Shown: positions 43,158 through 55,915, numbered from the stretch's first letter. The stretch: 64,000 nt of DNA from Dendrolimus kikuchii (GCA_019925095.2 CM034394.1:8072272-8136271); one strand, 5' to 3'. Notes: generated by a model not told the origin, from the letters alone. Program-made: numbers and translations.

Positions 43158-43302
43158 TTTTACATATCTCTCCTGTTTTTTATTTTGTTGTATGCAATAT
43201 AAAAAGGAAAGAACTTAGAAGCTTTTAACAATTAAGTTTTCTACTGGAAAGTGGCATTTCTAGTATTCTACTGCCATGCTTATGCTAACGAATATTATGC
43301 TT

Positions 43303-43640
43303 CACTAGAGTTCGCCCGCAACTTCGTCCACATTGGACGGAATAAGCTAATTCATACGTGTCCCAACAACATGAAACCACTCCCTGGAAAAATCCCGTGC
43401 GAGTCCCGGGATATAAAGTATAAAAGATTTTATGATATACAATTTTCTATCGATCCGTGAAAATATTACATAGGAGTTCGAATTTTTTTCAACCGGACTA
43501 CTTTAAATCACTATCAGGAAAATTTTCGTGCGATTACCGGGATATAAAGTACCGCAAATTTTAAGTCCCGGAATTTACTAGTGATCAGCGAAAATCGCAT
43601 CGTAGAAGTTTTTACGTGAATCCTGAACAAACAGACAAAT
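43303..43640. repeat. Old dispersed repeat (cactagagttcgcccgc family)
   Basis: Begins cactagagttcgcccgcaac, has tgcgagtcccgggatataaa and ttttcgtgcgattaccggga blocks, ends aaatcgcatcgtagaagttt and 'ttacgtgaatcctgaacaaacag'. Confidence 0.55.
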
Positions 43641-43659
43641 ATATTTTATAATAGAAATT

Positions 43660-44190
43660 TTTACTTAATATTCTATATTTAAACATACATAAATACACAT
43701 ATAATAAATGATATTATGTATAGTATTTACAATCCACTATTTTGATAGTAAATTCTTAAAAAGAAAACAGTGTTTATATCTGACAAAAAGTGAACTCTGG
43801 CAAAACTGCAACTTGCAGTCTTTTACTTACTTCACTCTACAATATTACTCCCTGCCTATACCCAGTAGGTAACTGAGCCCTATTATTTTACTACGCTCAC
43901 TGTGCTTGCGAAAGCTTTAACGGAACTACCCAAACGAGACAGCCGTGCCGATTGTTTTCTAGAGGAAGCTCTCACGAACATCACGACATACGGTGAATGG
44001 GATGAAGATAAATTGTTTTGATTAACGCCTCACTAGACGATTCGAAGTTATAACAGTAAAATGTATTTGGGTTATTAGTTGGTGGTAACTTTAAAACAAA
44101 AATCGAGTTGCTCACTTACGGCCACAGGTAGAGACTTTTAAGGCAGATTGTCTTATAAAAGGAAGTTAAAAGTAATAGAAATATAATAAT
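43660..44190. other. Unassigned intron
   Basis: 43850-44000 is GC-balanced and non-repetitive, with no gene recognised. Confidence 0.3.
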
Positions 44191-44191
44191 A

Positions 44192-44455
44192 CAGCGCGTA
44201 AACGTCCCAGAATTGGGCTCAGATCTTCTATGACTATAATATCTTATATATATTAAGGCAGATTGATTTGATTCGGTTATTTCGATGTGCAGGTTTTATC
44301 ACGGTGTTTTGTTTTATCATTAGCACGTGGTAATTGTACAATATACACATAGGGCAGAAAACTATCTATGGGGTGCATGGTTTCCAGACAGGATTCGAAC
44401 CTACGCCCTTTGAATTTAGGACACGAGTGCGTAAACCACTAGGCTACCATGGCTT
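44192..44455 (-). mobile_element. tRNA-derived SINE (family B), degenerate
   Basis: Minus-strand head agccatggtagcctagtggt, box B taggttcgaatcctgtctgg, then a shortened body ending aattctgggacgttta. Confidence 0.65.
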
Positions 44456-44459
44456 AATA

Positions 44460-46200
44460 GCAATAGGCATACATTGTTTAAATCTGTTTATAAACATTTA
44501 CAAGAAACCAACCCATACACAACAATCGAAAGCTCCAAACTCCGGCTTATATTGTTCTGTGGATGTCGGCGTAAGTATCTTGTAACAATTTGAACAATGT
44601 ACCAAATATACAATAGAAGGTACAGTTTTGTTTTTTAATGAAAATTAATGTATTTAACTCAAAATGGAATTTTAATTTTAATTTTATTTTACTTTTTAAA
44701 TTCACAATACAAGTAGATGTACGAATAGCCATAATACAAATAAAGTCACTTTACTCATTGAAAGTCAAAATTTTAATTACGTACTGCTAAGGAGAAGAAG
44801 CAACGCAATTATAGCATACATAGCAATAAATTGCACAGCAAACCCCCGCCTTTTAAATTTCAAATTCGGAAGTCATTTTATAAAGTCTTTCAAATGAACA
44901 GTTCTTATTACGTGAATTGCACAGCCACCTAATTCCACCCACTGGTGGTTTAGAATACGTTTACTGTGATTTAAAGTCACAGTGACAGCATTACGTTAAT
45001 AGACTTTCATTATCGATTACAACTTTCTCATTTAGCTTACATGTTTTATTTACACTCAGTTCCGATATATCGATAATCTTTATTTATTGCCGTTCAAGCA
45101 AACCGTTGCTAATTCTAAAGATGATTATATATGAAGGAAATTTCCTAATTTCTTCATTACGATTTGCGAGAACACTATGACACGTGGTATAATTTAATTT
45201 AGATTTCAATAATAATAAATTAATACCGCAGCTTTGAACTTTATTTATTAAGATAATATGTGACATTTTGAAAGTAAAAAATAAGGAATCATTGGACAAT
45301 TCTGTGGCTTTTTTATAAGATTTACAACAGCTTCCCAAGTTTTGGGAAGAATATGATTTTTTAAATTTGATATATTACGATCTTCCAAAGCGGCAATATA
45401 TATATAGGTATCCTTTAGTTTAAACACATAATTATTGGAACTAAATTCAAGAACTATCATTTTGTTTTTAGTGTATTCGAAAAGTTTATAGTCGATCTAT
45501 TACAACTAGTAACTGTATATTCTATTAATTCCTAAGTAGTTACGCGGAGCGAAAACAATTTGCCCATTTTCGCGATACAAATGCAAAAGCGCGGAAGATA
45601 AGCCACACGATGAGAAACGAACAAACGCAAGTGAACCCGCAACGTGCAATTAGTGGATAAAAATATAGACATAATAATTTATCAACGCTATTCCCTGATA
45701 TTATACAGCTTCCATGCACGAATAATAACCATTTAAAGTTGCTAGCAATATATCATTTCTTAGCCTGTTATTGGAAGTCGATATTTTAATTAAATTTCTA
45801 GCCAACACGAAGTATTTTTATTTCTCTTACACCAAAATAACGTCAATTGACTTGCTAGTTACTCTAACGAGTTGCATCATAAAGCACATTTACAAAACGA
45901 ATGTGTGTTATTTTTGGTCATGTAGGTGATTTAAGTACGGAATGATTGCAGTAACAAAACGACTATATTAACAAAAAATAGTGTTTAGTTCACATATAGT
46001 TTTAGGTTAAAGGTGACAAATGTCCTCTATTTTTGACATTTTAGTACGACGAACCACTAAAATTCATTTAATTAAAAATAATTGATTGATCTTATGCAAT
46101 TATAATAAGTTAATTTTTGACAAATTACGTCTGAAAGTAGGTTCTAAATTAAACAACAAAAGTGACTAAAAATTATTTCTAGCGCCAAGAATTTAGGGGC
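44460..46200. other. Unassigned AT-rich intron
   Basis: No recognised repeats or genes. Minus frames at 44547-44732, 45084-45338 and 45248-45460 have no motif. Confidence 0.4.
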
Positions 46201-46512
46201 TTTTTTTAAATTGCTGAAGCATAGCAGACAGGCTTTTACGGCCCAACTATGAGAGAAAGCGGTTACTGTCGCCTATGGTCATTTACAACATCAAAGGTGC
46301 TGTTGCTCTTTCAAGGAAGACTGAAACCTGGCCACTAATACAGGAACACAGAACACAACTCAAGGTTGTTCTGGCGGCCTGCTCTAGACCAAACGTGGTA
46401 GTCATCCAGACGGGCAAATAGCCTATCACTATCTGCGGGTTGTTTAGTCGCCTCTTACGACAGGCCGCCCGGCTGCAGGAATTTCTATTCTTTCTCCGTT
46501 TCTGCACAGATA
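46199..46512 (-). mobile_element. Family A short retroposon, near full length
   Basis: Minus-oriented copy with gagagaaagcggttactgtc, cgcctatggtcatttacaac, cgcctcttacgacaggccgc and an end at ttctgcacagata. Confidence 0.7.
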
Positions 46513-46544
46513 GTGATGGGCTCTTGAGTGTTACGTTTTCTGAC

Positions 46545-47035
46545 CAGGCGTTAATTATTTTATATAAATTTGTAATACGACCGGTCATGTTATAAGGGTC
46601 GGAATGGATTGGTTACACTACTAAAGTGATAGACCAAAAAGGTCTCTACTCAGGTGAGATGAAAATGTTGAGATGGATGTGTGGTATTACAAGAATGGAT
46701 AAGGTGAAAAATACAACTTTCAAGAATCTCGTTATGTACTATAAAGAGGCTCTTTGAAAGTTACACTGGTGACTTAAGAAGTGACAGGAAGAAACTTAGG
46801 TGTTATGGGTATGTAACGTAAATTTTGTAATGTAAATTTAAACTTGCAAGTTTGTTGGGTACAAATGCAAAGGTAGACCAAAAAAGAGATACATGGATTA
46901 TGTAAAGGATGACATGATATATTGTGGTGTGACAGAGAACGTATGCTAGAATAGAGTATTATGGAAATTAAATACATATTGTGTAGACTCAAAATAATTG
47001 GTGGTGGAAGGTGAAAGAAAAAAGGATCGTCTTTC
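46545..47035 (+). pseudogene. RTE-like LINE C-terminal remnant, heavily broken
   Basis: Plus-strand pieces translate to the same block as 27725-28200: GEMKMLRWMCGITRMDKVKN (46658 onward), then CKGRPKKRYMDYVKDDM near 46866-46917, then CGVTENV. An insertion or shift near 46740-46850 breaks the frame. Confidence 0.65.
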
Positions 47036-47089
47036 TTGGTTTTCTTCTTCCATGACAGTACTACACAAGTAAATAAAATTATAGATCCA

Positions 47090-47302
47090 TCGCCTTAATT
47101 TCAAATCTTTTACTAATATATAAAGCTGAAGAGTTTGTTTGCTTGAACGCGCTAATCTCAGGAACTGATGGTCTGATTTGAAAAATTCTTTCAATGTTAG
47201 ATAGCCCATTTGTCGAGGAAGGCTATAGGCTATATCATCACGCTAAGACCAAACTTTTTTTAACTATTCCACGCGGACGAAGTCGCGGGCAGAAGCTAGT
47301 AC
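47090..47302. repeat. Old dispersed repeat ending acgcggacgaagtcgcgggc
   Basis: taatatataaagctgaagag start, 'tctcaggaactgatggtctg', ggctataggctatatcatca, and end ccacgcggacgaagtcgcgg plus gcagaagctagta. Full order of the family represented at 3100-3312. Confidence 0.6.
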
Positions 47303-47507
47303 TTATATAAGTTGAAAAACTAGATAGATACGAAGAATATTTAATATTGTTAGAAAGATAAGTAACATTTCAGACTGAATGTTTACAATTTCGAAAGTTA
47401 ATTTACGATTTGGTACGACTGAAAAATATGGCTAATTAGCTAATTACAATGTCTTAGCGGTTATATTTTTATGCGGCAATTCACTAAAATGCTTCGTTTT
47501 GTTTCTA

Positions 47508-47600
47508 TTTTTTAAGGTACCGTAGCCATTTCAACAAAAACAAAACCTTCATGTTTTCGTCATGTCTGCCCGTCTTTCTGTATTTGTCTTTGTGCGTTTT
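47508..47600 (+). repeat. Dispersed repeat with TTAAGGTACCGTAGCC head
   Basis: ttttttaaggtaccgtagcc then tcgtcatgtctgcccgtctt. Related to 3630 and 41930. Confidence 0.45.
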
Positions 47601-47662
47601 ATTCATTCTTCACGAAAAGTACAAGGTGTAATATGAATGAAATGTTGTAATACAATTTTTTA

Positions 47663-47946
47663 TCCCTGAAGGAACGGAGAAAGAGTAAATTTCCTGCGGC
47701 CGGGCGGCCTGTCGTAAGAGGCGACAAAACAACCCGCATATAGGTGATAATGTATTTGCCCCTCAGGATGGCTACCACCGCTGGTCTAGAGCATGCCACC
47801 AGAATCGCCTTGAGTTGTGTTCATGTATTAGTGGCCAGGTTCCAGTCTCCCTTGAAAAAGCAACTTGTAAATGTCCATAGGCGATGGTAACCGCGTTCCA
47901 TCGGGTGTGCCGTCTCCCTGTCTGCCAAACTCATGCAATAAAAATA
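47663..47946 (+). mobile_element. Family A short retroposon, near full length
   Basis: ccctgaaggaacggagaaag, cggcctgtcgtaagaggcga, 'gtccataggcgatggtaacc', catgcaataaaaa tail. A short internal deletion removes part of the 'agcagcgcatttg' region. Confidence 0.7.
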
Positions 47947-47949
47947 TTA

Positions 47950-48672
47950 AAAATTGCAATGTAACGAAAAGCAATATAGGGGTGCTCTTGCTCTTGGGCA
48001 GGTTTGTAGTTACGCTGCCCAATTGCGGTGGGTTGAAGCTGCCCAAGAGGATCTCCTAAAGAGCGATCGCGTTAGAAAAGAATAAACAATGCCGCTAAAA
48101 TTGTTTAGTGAAAACACAAAAAGTAAATAGTTTGTACAATATTGGTTTAGTAGCTTTTATTATATGGAGTAAAGTTGCCAACCCCAAATCTAAAAAACTA
48201 GGATTTGAAGTTGGAAAAACCAGGACAATTCAATTTCAAATTGACATTACTTGTATGGAGCTTGTTGGAATCTCCAAAAAAAAGTTATAATATGGTGCAG
48301 CACAAAAGAAATCCCATGGAAAATAAAGGAACTAAAAGTGGCTCCACTATTTGATAGAATTTTGTTCGTAAAGTAGCCTGGAAATAAATTTACAGATTTA
48401 ATTATGGAATATTTTGTGTTTATTATTATGGATTTACAGATTAGCAAATAATTACTCCGGCAAAATTGAGTACGGCAATTGTACTGCTCCGTGTGTGGGA
48501 CCATAGTTGATATTGCTTAGGACTGGTACGATATGTAATTTTTGAATTTAGAACTTTATTGATGTTATTTTGTTTTCTTATGTCAATTTTTCTTCTCCCA
48601 TATGGTTTGAATTATTTAAATATTTACACTCCGCTTACGAATTAACATTTAAAGAAGTGTTTAAAAGAGCTT
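47950..48672. other. Unassigned intron
   Basis: Nothing recognised. Confidence 0.35.
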
Positions 48673-48675
48673 AAG

Positions 48676-48732
48676 CCATATTTTAACCGCTAGTAAGGCA
48701 AATGAATCGTTAGTAAGATATAAGAACTGGCC
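48676..48732 (+). repeat. Fold-back MITE, half copy
   Basis: taaccgctagtaaggcaaat then gttagtaagatataagaact and ggcc. Confidence 0.5.
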
Positions 48733-48734
48733 TT

Positions 48735-49098
48735 CATTCATGTTTTTATGGTTCCGTGATCAAATTACTAAAAATCTGCACCCCGTCATGGTTCATAAAT
48801 TGCCAGGCACTTATCCTATTTTTAGACTTTAAAAGATAAGTAGGTAAGTACCTACGATAATTTTTGTTATTATTGACCATTCATTGAGTTATATATGTTC
48901 AGATTGTTATCACGATATTAACAGCCGAAGTTAATTACTTTATCGTACTGTTGTCTGAATGTTATTGTTTGTAATTAAACCTTTCAAAGACAAATTGTTC
49001 TTTTATTGTTATAGTCAGTTTTGATTATTATGATAAACTAGGGCATTCCACACTTGCTTATGTAAATTTCAAATATGTAGAGTGCAGTAGAGTCGATA
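48735..49098. other. Unassigned intron
   Basis: Nothing recognised beyond AT-rich sequence. Confidence 0.3.
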
Positions 49099-49099
49099 A

Positions 49100-49200
49100 C
49101 ACTTTATTGCTCATCAAATAAACAATTACAATATTTTCATGGTAAAAACAATAGGCAGCCTTATGGCTCAAAGCAATATCTTCCAGGCAACCTAACTTAA
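49100..49200 (-). mobile_element. Non-LTR retrotransposon 3' tail (GGAAGAAATCGC family)
   Basis: Minus strand: taggttgcctggaagatatt, ataaggctgcctattgtttt, 'gagcaataaagtgttatcg'. Confidence 0.55.
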
Positions 49201-49204
49201 AGAA

Positions 49205-50095
49205 TATTTACTATTTTTATTTGTATATAGATATTTATAAAATATTTGTATAATTATAAAGTTTATTTTTAGGATAAATTTCATTTTAAGGTTTTATTTA
49301 TTTGAGTATGAAAAATATGTATAAAACAATTAGAAAAGATTAATAATCATTTAATTTGATTTAGTCAAAGCAATAAGCACTTGAACATAATTAATTTCAT
49401 AATACAATTTATTAGATTAAGTTTAATTTTAAGTTCACATTACTATTAAAGCACATTTTAACTATAATTTTGTTCATAAATATCTTTATCTAACGACTTC
49501 ATTATGCTTACAATAAATTGTGCCTTTATCCCTATTTTATCTCTGTTACTAAGTAAACTTTTTCCCACGGGTGTTTAAAACTTTGTATCTAAAAAAATGG
49601 AGTTAGAGCTGTCCTACATCCATTTTTTCTTAATCAAATTAAATATTGTATAAGTTGGTGATATAATAATATTTATTTTTATTTATGGTAAAAGCTACAA
49701 TGATAAATAATTACATTAATTTATCCTGCAATTATATTGTTTAATGTTTGCATAAACTAACAAGTGTGTTGCGAATAATAAATGTGTAATTGTGTACATA
49801 CCAACAATAATTGATAAATAAATAATCTGTCCTTGATGTATTATTAGGAACACCTTGAAAGTTCAGTGTGGAATATTGCATGCTTCTATGACGTGATAAA
49901 TAAAGGTGTTATACCTTTAGAAGTATTCAAACATTTCATGAAAACAAAGTTAAATGTTATTTCAGCAATAAACAGTACAATAACCTCCATATTTTTTAAC
50001 AATTAGAACAATTCACATATTTCTTCTGATATAGTACAAAATATTTTTTTTATTTAAATTTTATTAAATAATTCATTACGATCGTCGAATGATAT
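49205..50095. other. Unassigned AT-rich intron
   Basis: Strongly AT-rich with no recognised features. Confidence 0.4.
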
Positions 50096-50097
50096 CG

Positions 50098-50290
50098 TGC
50101 CATCAAGTAGCATTTTATATGCCTAGTCCTCTTGTCTACGGTGGCTTAGGGGATGTCACACATCGGTAATCTTCGTATGTAAGTTTCTTTACTATGACTA
50201 ACTTGACAATAGTTGTAACAATATATATATTAGATAAGAAAACTTTACGGTTCGAGCGGTGTATTGTCTTCAAGAATTCGAACCCATTTA
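50098..50290 (-). mobile_element. tRNA-derived SINE (family B), very degenerate
   Basis: Box B-like gggttcgaattcttgaag (minus), then ttgttacaactattgtcaag and cacatcggtaatcttcgtat in the expected order. Confidence 0.4.
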
Positions 50291-50379
50291 AATAGAACGA
50301 GATAAGGACACTTTAAGATAGATAAATAATACTGTATAGCTCACCAAAATAAGAAACAGAACTTCAGTTATATTTTTTA

Positions 50380-50515
50380 GGCAAAACAATGCCTTACAAA
50401 GCCTTATCGCTTAGAGAGATCTCTTCCAGGCAACCTTTGTTGTTTTTCGCGACGGGAATTCCGATCTCGACTCGCTCGCAAAATGAGAAGACTTCCAGGC
50501 AACCTAACTTAACTT
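50380..50515 (-). mobile_element. LINE tail fragments (GGAAGAAATCGC family)
   Basis: Two fragments: ggttgcctggaagagatctc near 50405-50427 and 'ttaggttgcctggaagtctt' near 50490-50512, separated by GC-rich filler (cgcgacgggaattccgatct). Confidence 0.45.
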
Positions 50516-50537
50516 TAATTACTCTATCACCACGTGT

Positions 50538-50745
50538 TCTTTGTGGTTGAGCGGGCTAACCTTTACTTATCTACCTCGCTGTAATGCAGAGGTGCCGGAT
50601 TCGATTCCTGGCGTGGTAAATTTTGGAAACGAATTTTCTCTATTATTTACTATGGTCCGTCTGCCGGGGATTGACTAAATAATACAAGCGTAACTTGCTT
50701 AATTTGGGGACATACAATATGTGTGTTTATCTGCCGATTATTATA
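50538..50745 (+). mobile_element. tRNA-like SINE, second family, good copy
   Basis: ctttgtggttgagcgggcta head (box A region), ggattcgattcctggcgtgg (box B), taaattttggaaacgaattt, ttatttactatggtccgtct, aagcgtaacttgcttaattt, ending 'tgtgtttatctgccgatt'. Confidence 0.65.
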
Positions 50746-50948
50746 ATTATTATAGTTAACTTGAGCATAAATCCTTATTGTCATTTTTACAGACTACTTA
50801 ATCAACTTTTATCTACTTAATCAACAACATTATTATTTACAAACTCTGATTTGTGTTTTATTGACAGATAACTCTCATTAACAATTTCATTATCAAACCA
50901 AAATATAAAATAATTAAATATATACAACAATTATAATATAAATTAATA
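50746..50948. other. Unassigned intron
   Basis: AT-rich, nothing recognised. Confidence 0.3.
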
Positions 50949-50949
50949 T

Positions 50950-51237
50950 TGGCCCATAAATGACCCATTGCTGGACTGAGGCGGACCAATTTTTAAGGGA
51001 ACAGACAATATACCTACCCCGGTTCTCTAACGTAGATCGGTAGGTTTGGTTTATCTCAATGTACAGGTTTCACCACGGTGTTGTTTTTCACCGTCAGTAC
51101 GTAGTAATTGTAAACAATATCTACGCACAACAGGTCAGAAAATTTCCTTAGTAGTGCATGCCTCCCGGCTACGTTACAAACCCACCTCATTTGAAACATG
51201 AGTTTGAGATGCGTTAGTGATAAAATTACCAGCGATC
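50950..51237 (-). mobile_element. tRNA-derived SINE (family B), degenerate
   Basis: Minus strand body ccggggtaggtatattgtct and cagcaatgggtcatttatgg. The head region is weak (tctcaaactcatgtttcaaa). Confidence 0.5.
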
Positions 51238-51242
51238 TTTAG

Positions 51243-51500
51243 TATATGGTAGAGCCATGCTGGAATCATTATATTGATTACAGCTTTTTGGACCGACTTG
51301 ATCGGTGTGATAAAACGCTCTTACAGCATATCGGCGTGAAACTCATGTTTCGTGCGATAAGTGAGAGTTCCAAAGGCAGACTTCCTGCTGCCCAATCACA
51401 TCTTCCTTATCTCGTCCCCCTATTCCAATCCCATCCTCTCTATCGTATCCTCTTTATCCGATCCTAAAGGCTAGCAACACGTTGGCAACGCAATAAAATA
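51243..51500 (+). mobile_element. Family A retroposon, diverged subfamily
   Basis: tatggtagagccatgctgga, 'atcggtgtgataaaacgctc', ctgcccaatcacatcttcct, aaggctagcaacacgttggc, aacgcaataaaataaa. Shares order with 55917-56256. The open frame within it (51246-51467) is incidental. Confidence 0.5.
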
Positions 51501-52204
51501 AAGCAAAAATAAACATCAAATTCGAAATGATTTTCTGTTTTGCAATGTGTAGAAACTCCTTATAAAACATGACTTGATGATTTCACATACCTTCATGCTT
51601 TTCTTTGTTTCTTTATATGTAGAAGATGATTAGCATGTTATCTGATAAGTGAATAATTATCGATCACTCAGCACATTGCCAAACTATTAAAATACGAGTA
51701 CGGAGTCACGACTTCTTGTTGCCCAACGCAAAATGAATAGACACGTATGTCACTGGCAATGTTCGAAACGCTACCTATTCGTAAATGTATACTTTCATGC
51801 GTATTAGCCATCCCTGATATTGTCATAACAATGGATGGATTATTCTTATAATGAATTTTTTGATCTTAGCTTTGTTAATAACAAATTTTTACGAAATTCC
51901 AAACTGCTATAATAATTCACATCTAAATGTTTTCCAAGCTTTTATTTAACTTAATATTTGTTTGTAACTAACTGTTAGTTATTTGTTTCGTTTCAATTGT
52001 ATAATCTGAATTAGGAGGCGAATTCTTTTTGACTTATGACTGAAATTTTGCATTCAAATGCAAATTTCATGCAAAAAAATTCATGCAATATACAAAAACG
52101 AAAGAAAATTGAAAACAAAAAAATCTTGAATATATATTTTTTACTTACTAAGGTTTTATTGTTGTAAGCTGAATTAGGATCAGCTCCTTTTTATATATTA
52201 TATT
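51501..52204. other. Unassigned AT-rich intron
   Basis: Nothing recognised. Confidence 0.35.
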
Positions 52205-52392
52205 ATATAATATTATCTATACTATTATTATAAAGATTTGTATTTTGGTATGTTTGTAACTAATAAACTCAAAAACTACTGGACTGATTTCAAAAATTCT
52301 TCCACCGTTAAAATGCTTTATCCATAAGTAACACAGGCTATATTTAATTTAAATAATCGGGTTCAAAAATTCTTCGCTAGTATATTATAAAA
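52205..52392. repeat. Old dispersed repeat, end portion
   Basis: tactattattataaagattt, ctcaaaaactactggactga, ttcaaaaattcttccaccgt, 'gtaacacaggctatatt'. Same module as the ends of 19888-20724, inverted. Confidence 0.5.
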
Positions 52393-52394
52393 AG

Positions 52395-54498
52395 ACAATT
52401 TTATCATAAAACAATTTTGACATTTACTGTAACATATTACTTCTAGCGGGTGTAATTATATTTTTCATTTATTTTAACCTTTCAAGAGACAATGAATGTT
52501 GCGGTCGCCAATTCGATTGTGTTAATGGGAACTTAAATATCAAACGACGTTCGGTATAACAATTTCAAATACATAACGAGTATTAAGGTTTAGGACCCAT
52601 CACTATATTTGTTCACTAGTGTGAGATGAGATGCGACGAATATTTAGCTGCTATTAGGTAATCAGCCTATTCGGCTACTTTTTAACAAGCACATTCGGGC
52701 GCCGAATATTTGCTACGGCCGAGCACTTGACCAAATATTCGGTATTCGGCCAAACCACTATTTGAGATGTAGTGGAACACTTACAAGTCAGTAGATGGCG
52801 CTGTGCAGTAATTGATGTCGCAAACGTTTCCGGAAATATACAAAAAATATATACAAAGTTTCAACAATAACAAATGGGCGTAGGCCTGCGAGGAACAAAA
52901 ATAGCCTCGCTGGAAGATCTTCCTTTCAGACGGAGGAGCATTCCATCTCGCTCCTCCACCCTATACAGGACACCCCCTTCAGAGACATCTCTAGTTCTAA
53001 CTATAAACCGCGAACAGCGCCGCTTTGCAGTTTAATCGACCTCCGCCGGGGCAGTATGGTACTATTACAGATTTTCATACGACAACTCTAACGTAAATTT
53101 TGATTCATATTCCGCGAGTCTCATATCGCGGGATCAAAAGTATCATATATGAATATAGGGAGTACTTTTATTTATTAAATTATATGTGTAATAATATTTT
53201 TTTAATATTAATCAAATAAACATTTAAAGACAGTTATGTATTAAATATCGGTTGAACACATGTAATTTCTTTTGTTGCGTGATATTTCTTCAAAGGGGTT
53301 TTTTTGCGTAATAAAAAAAATGTCACGCCTCAATGCTTTCTAGAAAACTGTCTAACAGATAGAATGATTTCACTAGAGACATTTAAACATCTTTTATCGA
53401 AAGGTGAATAAAAAAAGTTTACAAGACATTATATGCTCAATTATTGTAATTTTATTGCCGTCAATTATAACTAATAACTTTATTTCCGCGCTCAAAATGC
53501 ATCTATCTATGCAACGCGTTAAATGTTTATGAGCGGCGAAAGCGTATAATGTCTAAAGCATATAGGTACATTAATAATTTGTTACATAATTTATCGGAGT
53601 TTCTGTGTAATAAAACTTAATAATCATTTTAGCTGTATATGTTTGTTGTATTGAGACAAAACATAATTCATCTCAATAATAATACCAATGTACTAACTTC
53701 TTGATTATTTCCCAGCAAGGGTATGTAGTATGGACATATAATGAAGATGAATAAGAATCATGTAACATTAAGGGTTTTTAAAGTTGAAAATTGATGGTTA
53801 CATCAAATTTAATATATAGGAAAAACTATCTTCTTTGTATTGAATAAACTGGCCAAGTGTGTTTTGGAATACGTAGTCTCCAAAAGAACGAGATACGTCC
53901 AGTATTTTAGCCATTTCACAAAGGAACTCTAAAAGCAGTTAATGAAAAATACCCTATTATCTCAATATATTCTCAACCAGTGTAATCAGAATTTAATAAG
54001 GCCGCAATTGTTTCGTTGTAGTTTTTTTTTAATGTTTACATAACTGAACAATACTTGTCAGAAATTGCTAGGTTTTGACGAAAACTTGTACATATATGTA
54101 GTTGTAGTATGTAGTTAAATATCTCAATGTAGTGAGAGTCACGAAATTGGCAATTCTGTAAGAAAGTATGCTTTTCTAAAGTTGCAATAAAACGTCAGTA
54201 CTCGTTACATCATTAGCTAATTGAAATAGCTCACGGACGCGTTATAGTCGAGTAACCACGAAAACAAAAGGTAATAACAGAGTTCGGTTTCTCAAATGGA
54301 AATTTAATTAGCGGCAATACATGGTCGGTGTTTGTTATAACTTAACGCTAAATAGGTATCCAATCAATTTTAACGCTATAATACGCCGCTATAGTTTGAA
54401 ATTGCAATAATGCTTATAGGTAAGTAAAAGAGGTTTGGCTCATGATGATTAGTAATTTCTTTTGTTTGCTTGTAGAGAAACTGGCAGCCGGTCCACTA
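52395..54498. other. Unassigned intron with a TTCGG-rich block
   Basis: 52650-52765 has five TATTCGG/ATTCGG/CCGAATA-type motifs, suggesting a decayed repeat body. 52870-53060 is GC-richer (cctcgctggaagatcttcct, gcgaacagcgccgctttgca). No gene recognised. Confidence 0.35.
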
Positions 54499-54500
54499 AT

Positions 54501-54607
54501 GGCTGATTCCTATATATTTCTAGTCATCGGATGAATTTGAACATGTAGTGTTAAATTTTAACCGATAGTGAGGCAAATGAACGGTTGGTAAGATACAGGA
54601 CCAGACC
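54501..54607. mobile_element. Fold-back MITE, slightly shortened copy
   Basis: ggctgattcctatatatttc, taaattttaaccgatagtga, ggttggtaagatacaggacc. Confidence 0.6.
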
Positions 54608-54947
54608 AAGTCAGCCGATGCGATATATACCTTGTTGAGATTTCAGATATGTGTTTACGATTTTTCAAAAAGCCCCCATATTGAAACCTTTAAAAAAACA
54701 GTTAGGTATCTGCCGCACAGCTCTATGAGGTTTCGTGCACTAAAATATGTTTTAATTTGGACTTTGGAATTTAAATTTAAACGTGGATTTGCGCCTAATG
54801 TAGAATAGAAACCTCAGTGACTATAGAGTGCACAAAACAACAATATTTAATTTTATATTGTAGTAATAAATACAAAGTGATAAACACCTATTATAATCAA
54901 TGTCGTAGATTTCTTTTTAATTATAATTAAAAAAATATATATACTAA
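54608..54947. other. Unassigned intron
   Basis: Nothing recognised. Confidence 0.3.
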
Positions 54948-54948
54948 T

Positions 54949-55264
54949 TTTTTTTATTGCCGGAGTTCAGCAGACAGGCAGACGTCCCACTTGATGAAAA
55001 GCGGTTACCATCGCCTATGGACATTTGTAGTACCAAAAGTGCTACAAATACGCTGCTGCTCTGTTAAAGGAGACTGGAACCTGGTCACTAATGCCGGAAT
55101 ACAACGCAAGATTGTTATGGCGCCATACTTTAGACCAGGGGTGGTAGCCATCCAGTCAAGCACCACTGGCACCCTACCACCTGGCTGTGGGTTGTTTAGT
55201 CGCCTCTTACGACAGGCCGCCCGGCCGCAGGAAATTGTATTCTTTCTCCGTTCCTGCACGGATA
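54949..55264 (-). mobile_element. Family A short retroposon, full length
   Basis: Minus-oriented, from tttttttattgccggagttc to ttcctgcacggata, with all family blocks. A small duplication near 55157-55172 (caagcaccactggcacccta) separates the two halves of the 'gggcaaatgcc' block. Confidence 0.75.
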
Positions 55265-55359
55265 AGAACAACATATATTATAATTTAATATAAGTATTAT
55301 TTTTACTAATGTATTTATATTATATAATGTATGTATATATTTATAAGATACTGATTCGC

Positions 55360-55475
55360 TAGTGAGAATAATGCAACATACCGCTGTTCTTATCAAATTT
55401 TTTGTCCATCCAAAGGTTGTCTGGAAGAAATCGCTAATAGCGATAAGACCGCCTATTGTATTGTAAAATTTTATT
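55360..55475 (+). mobile_element. Non-LTR retrotransposon 3' tail (GGAAGAAATCGC family)
   Basis: gtgagaataatgcaacatac, ccatccaaaggttgtctgga, agaaatcgctaatagcgata, agaccgcctattgtattg. Sense-oriented counterpart of 31135-31298. Confidence 0.65.
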
Positions 55476-55479
55476 TCTG

Positions 55480-55915
55480 TCATATATGCTGTAGATGTAC
55501 AGTCTTGTTACATAAGCGTATGTTGTTTTCTGTGTGTAGATACATTTGCAACAGTAACTATTTTTTCTTTCTATTTTTCTTTTTAGAAAATAAATGATAG
55601 TATTCTGTATTTCAACCACTGTGATGCATGCTTCCTAGCTAGTATGCATACCGCATTATTTCCAATAGGCGCGGCGGCTTTTACTCGTAACACTGAGCTA
55701 TGACGATTTTTTCTTGTTGGTAGTAGCATTAACAAAGATGGTAAACAAATATTAACTTTCACATAACATTTGACTTTTAAAAAGTAAAAGTAAACAAACA
55801 AGTGCAGCATTTCCATTTTATTGAGCGCATAGTATTAATGTTTTGTTTACACAATCAGCGCTTTTAAAGCTGTTAATATGTTAGTTAACAGATAATAATT
55901 ATGTACCGTGACCTT
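55480..55915. other. Unassigned intron
   Basis: Nothing recognised. Confidence 0.3.

Noticed and set aside
54991..55293. 100-codon frame and similar frames at 8391, 24471, 42043, 42601, 63345 as a protein family
   Set aside because: All fall inside family A retroposon copies. Frames differ between copies and break with single substitutions or indels, so sequence similarity reflects the repeat, not coding constraint.
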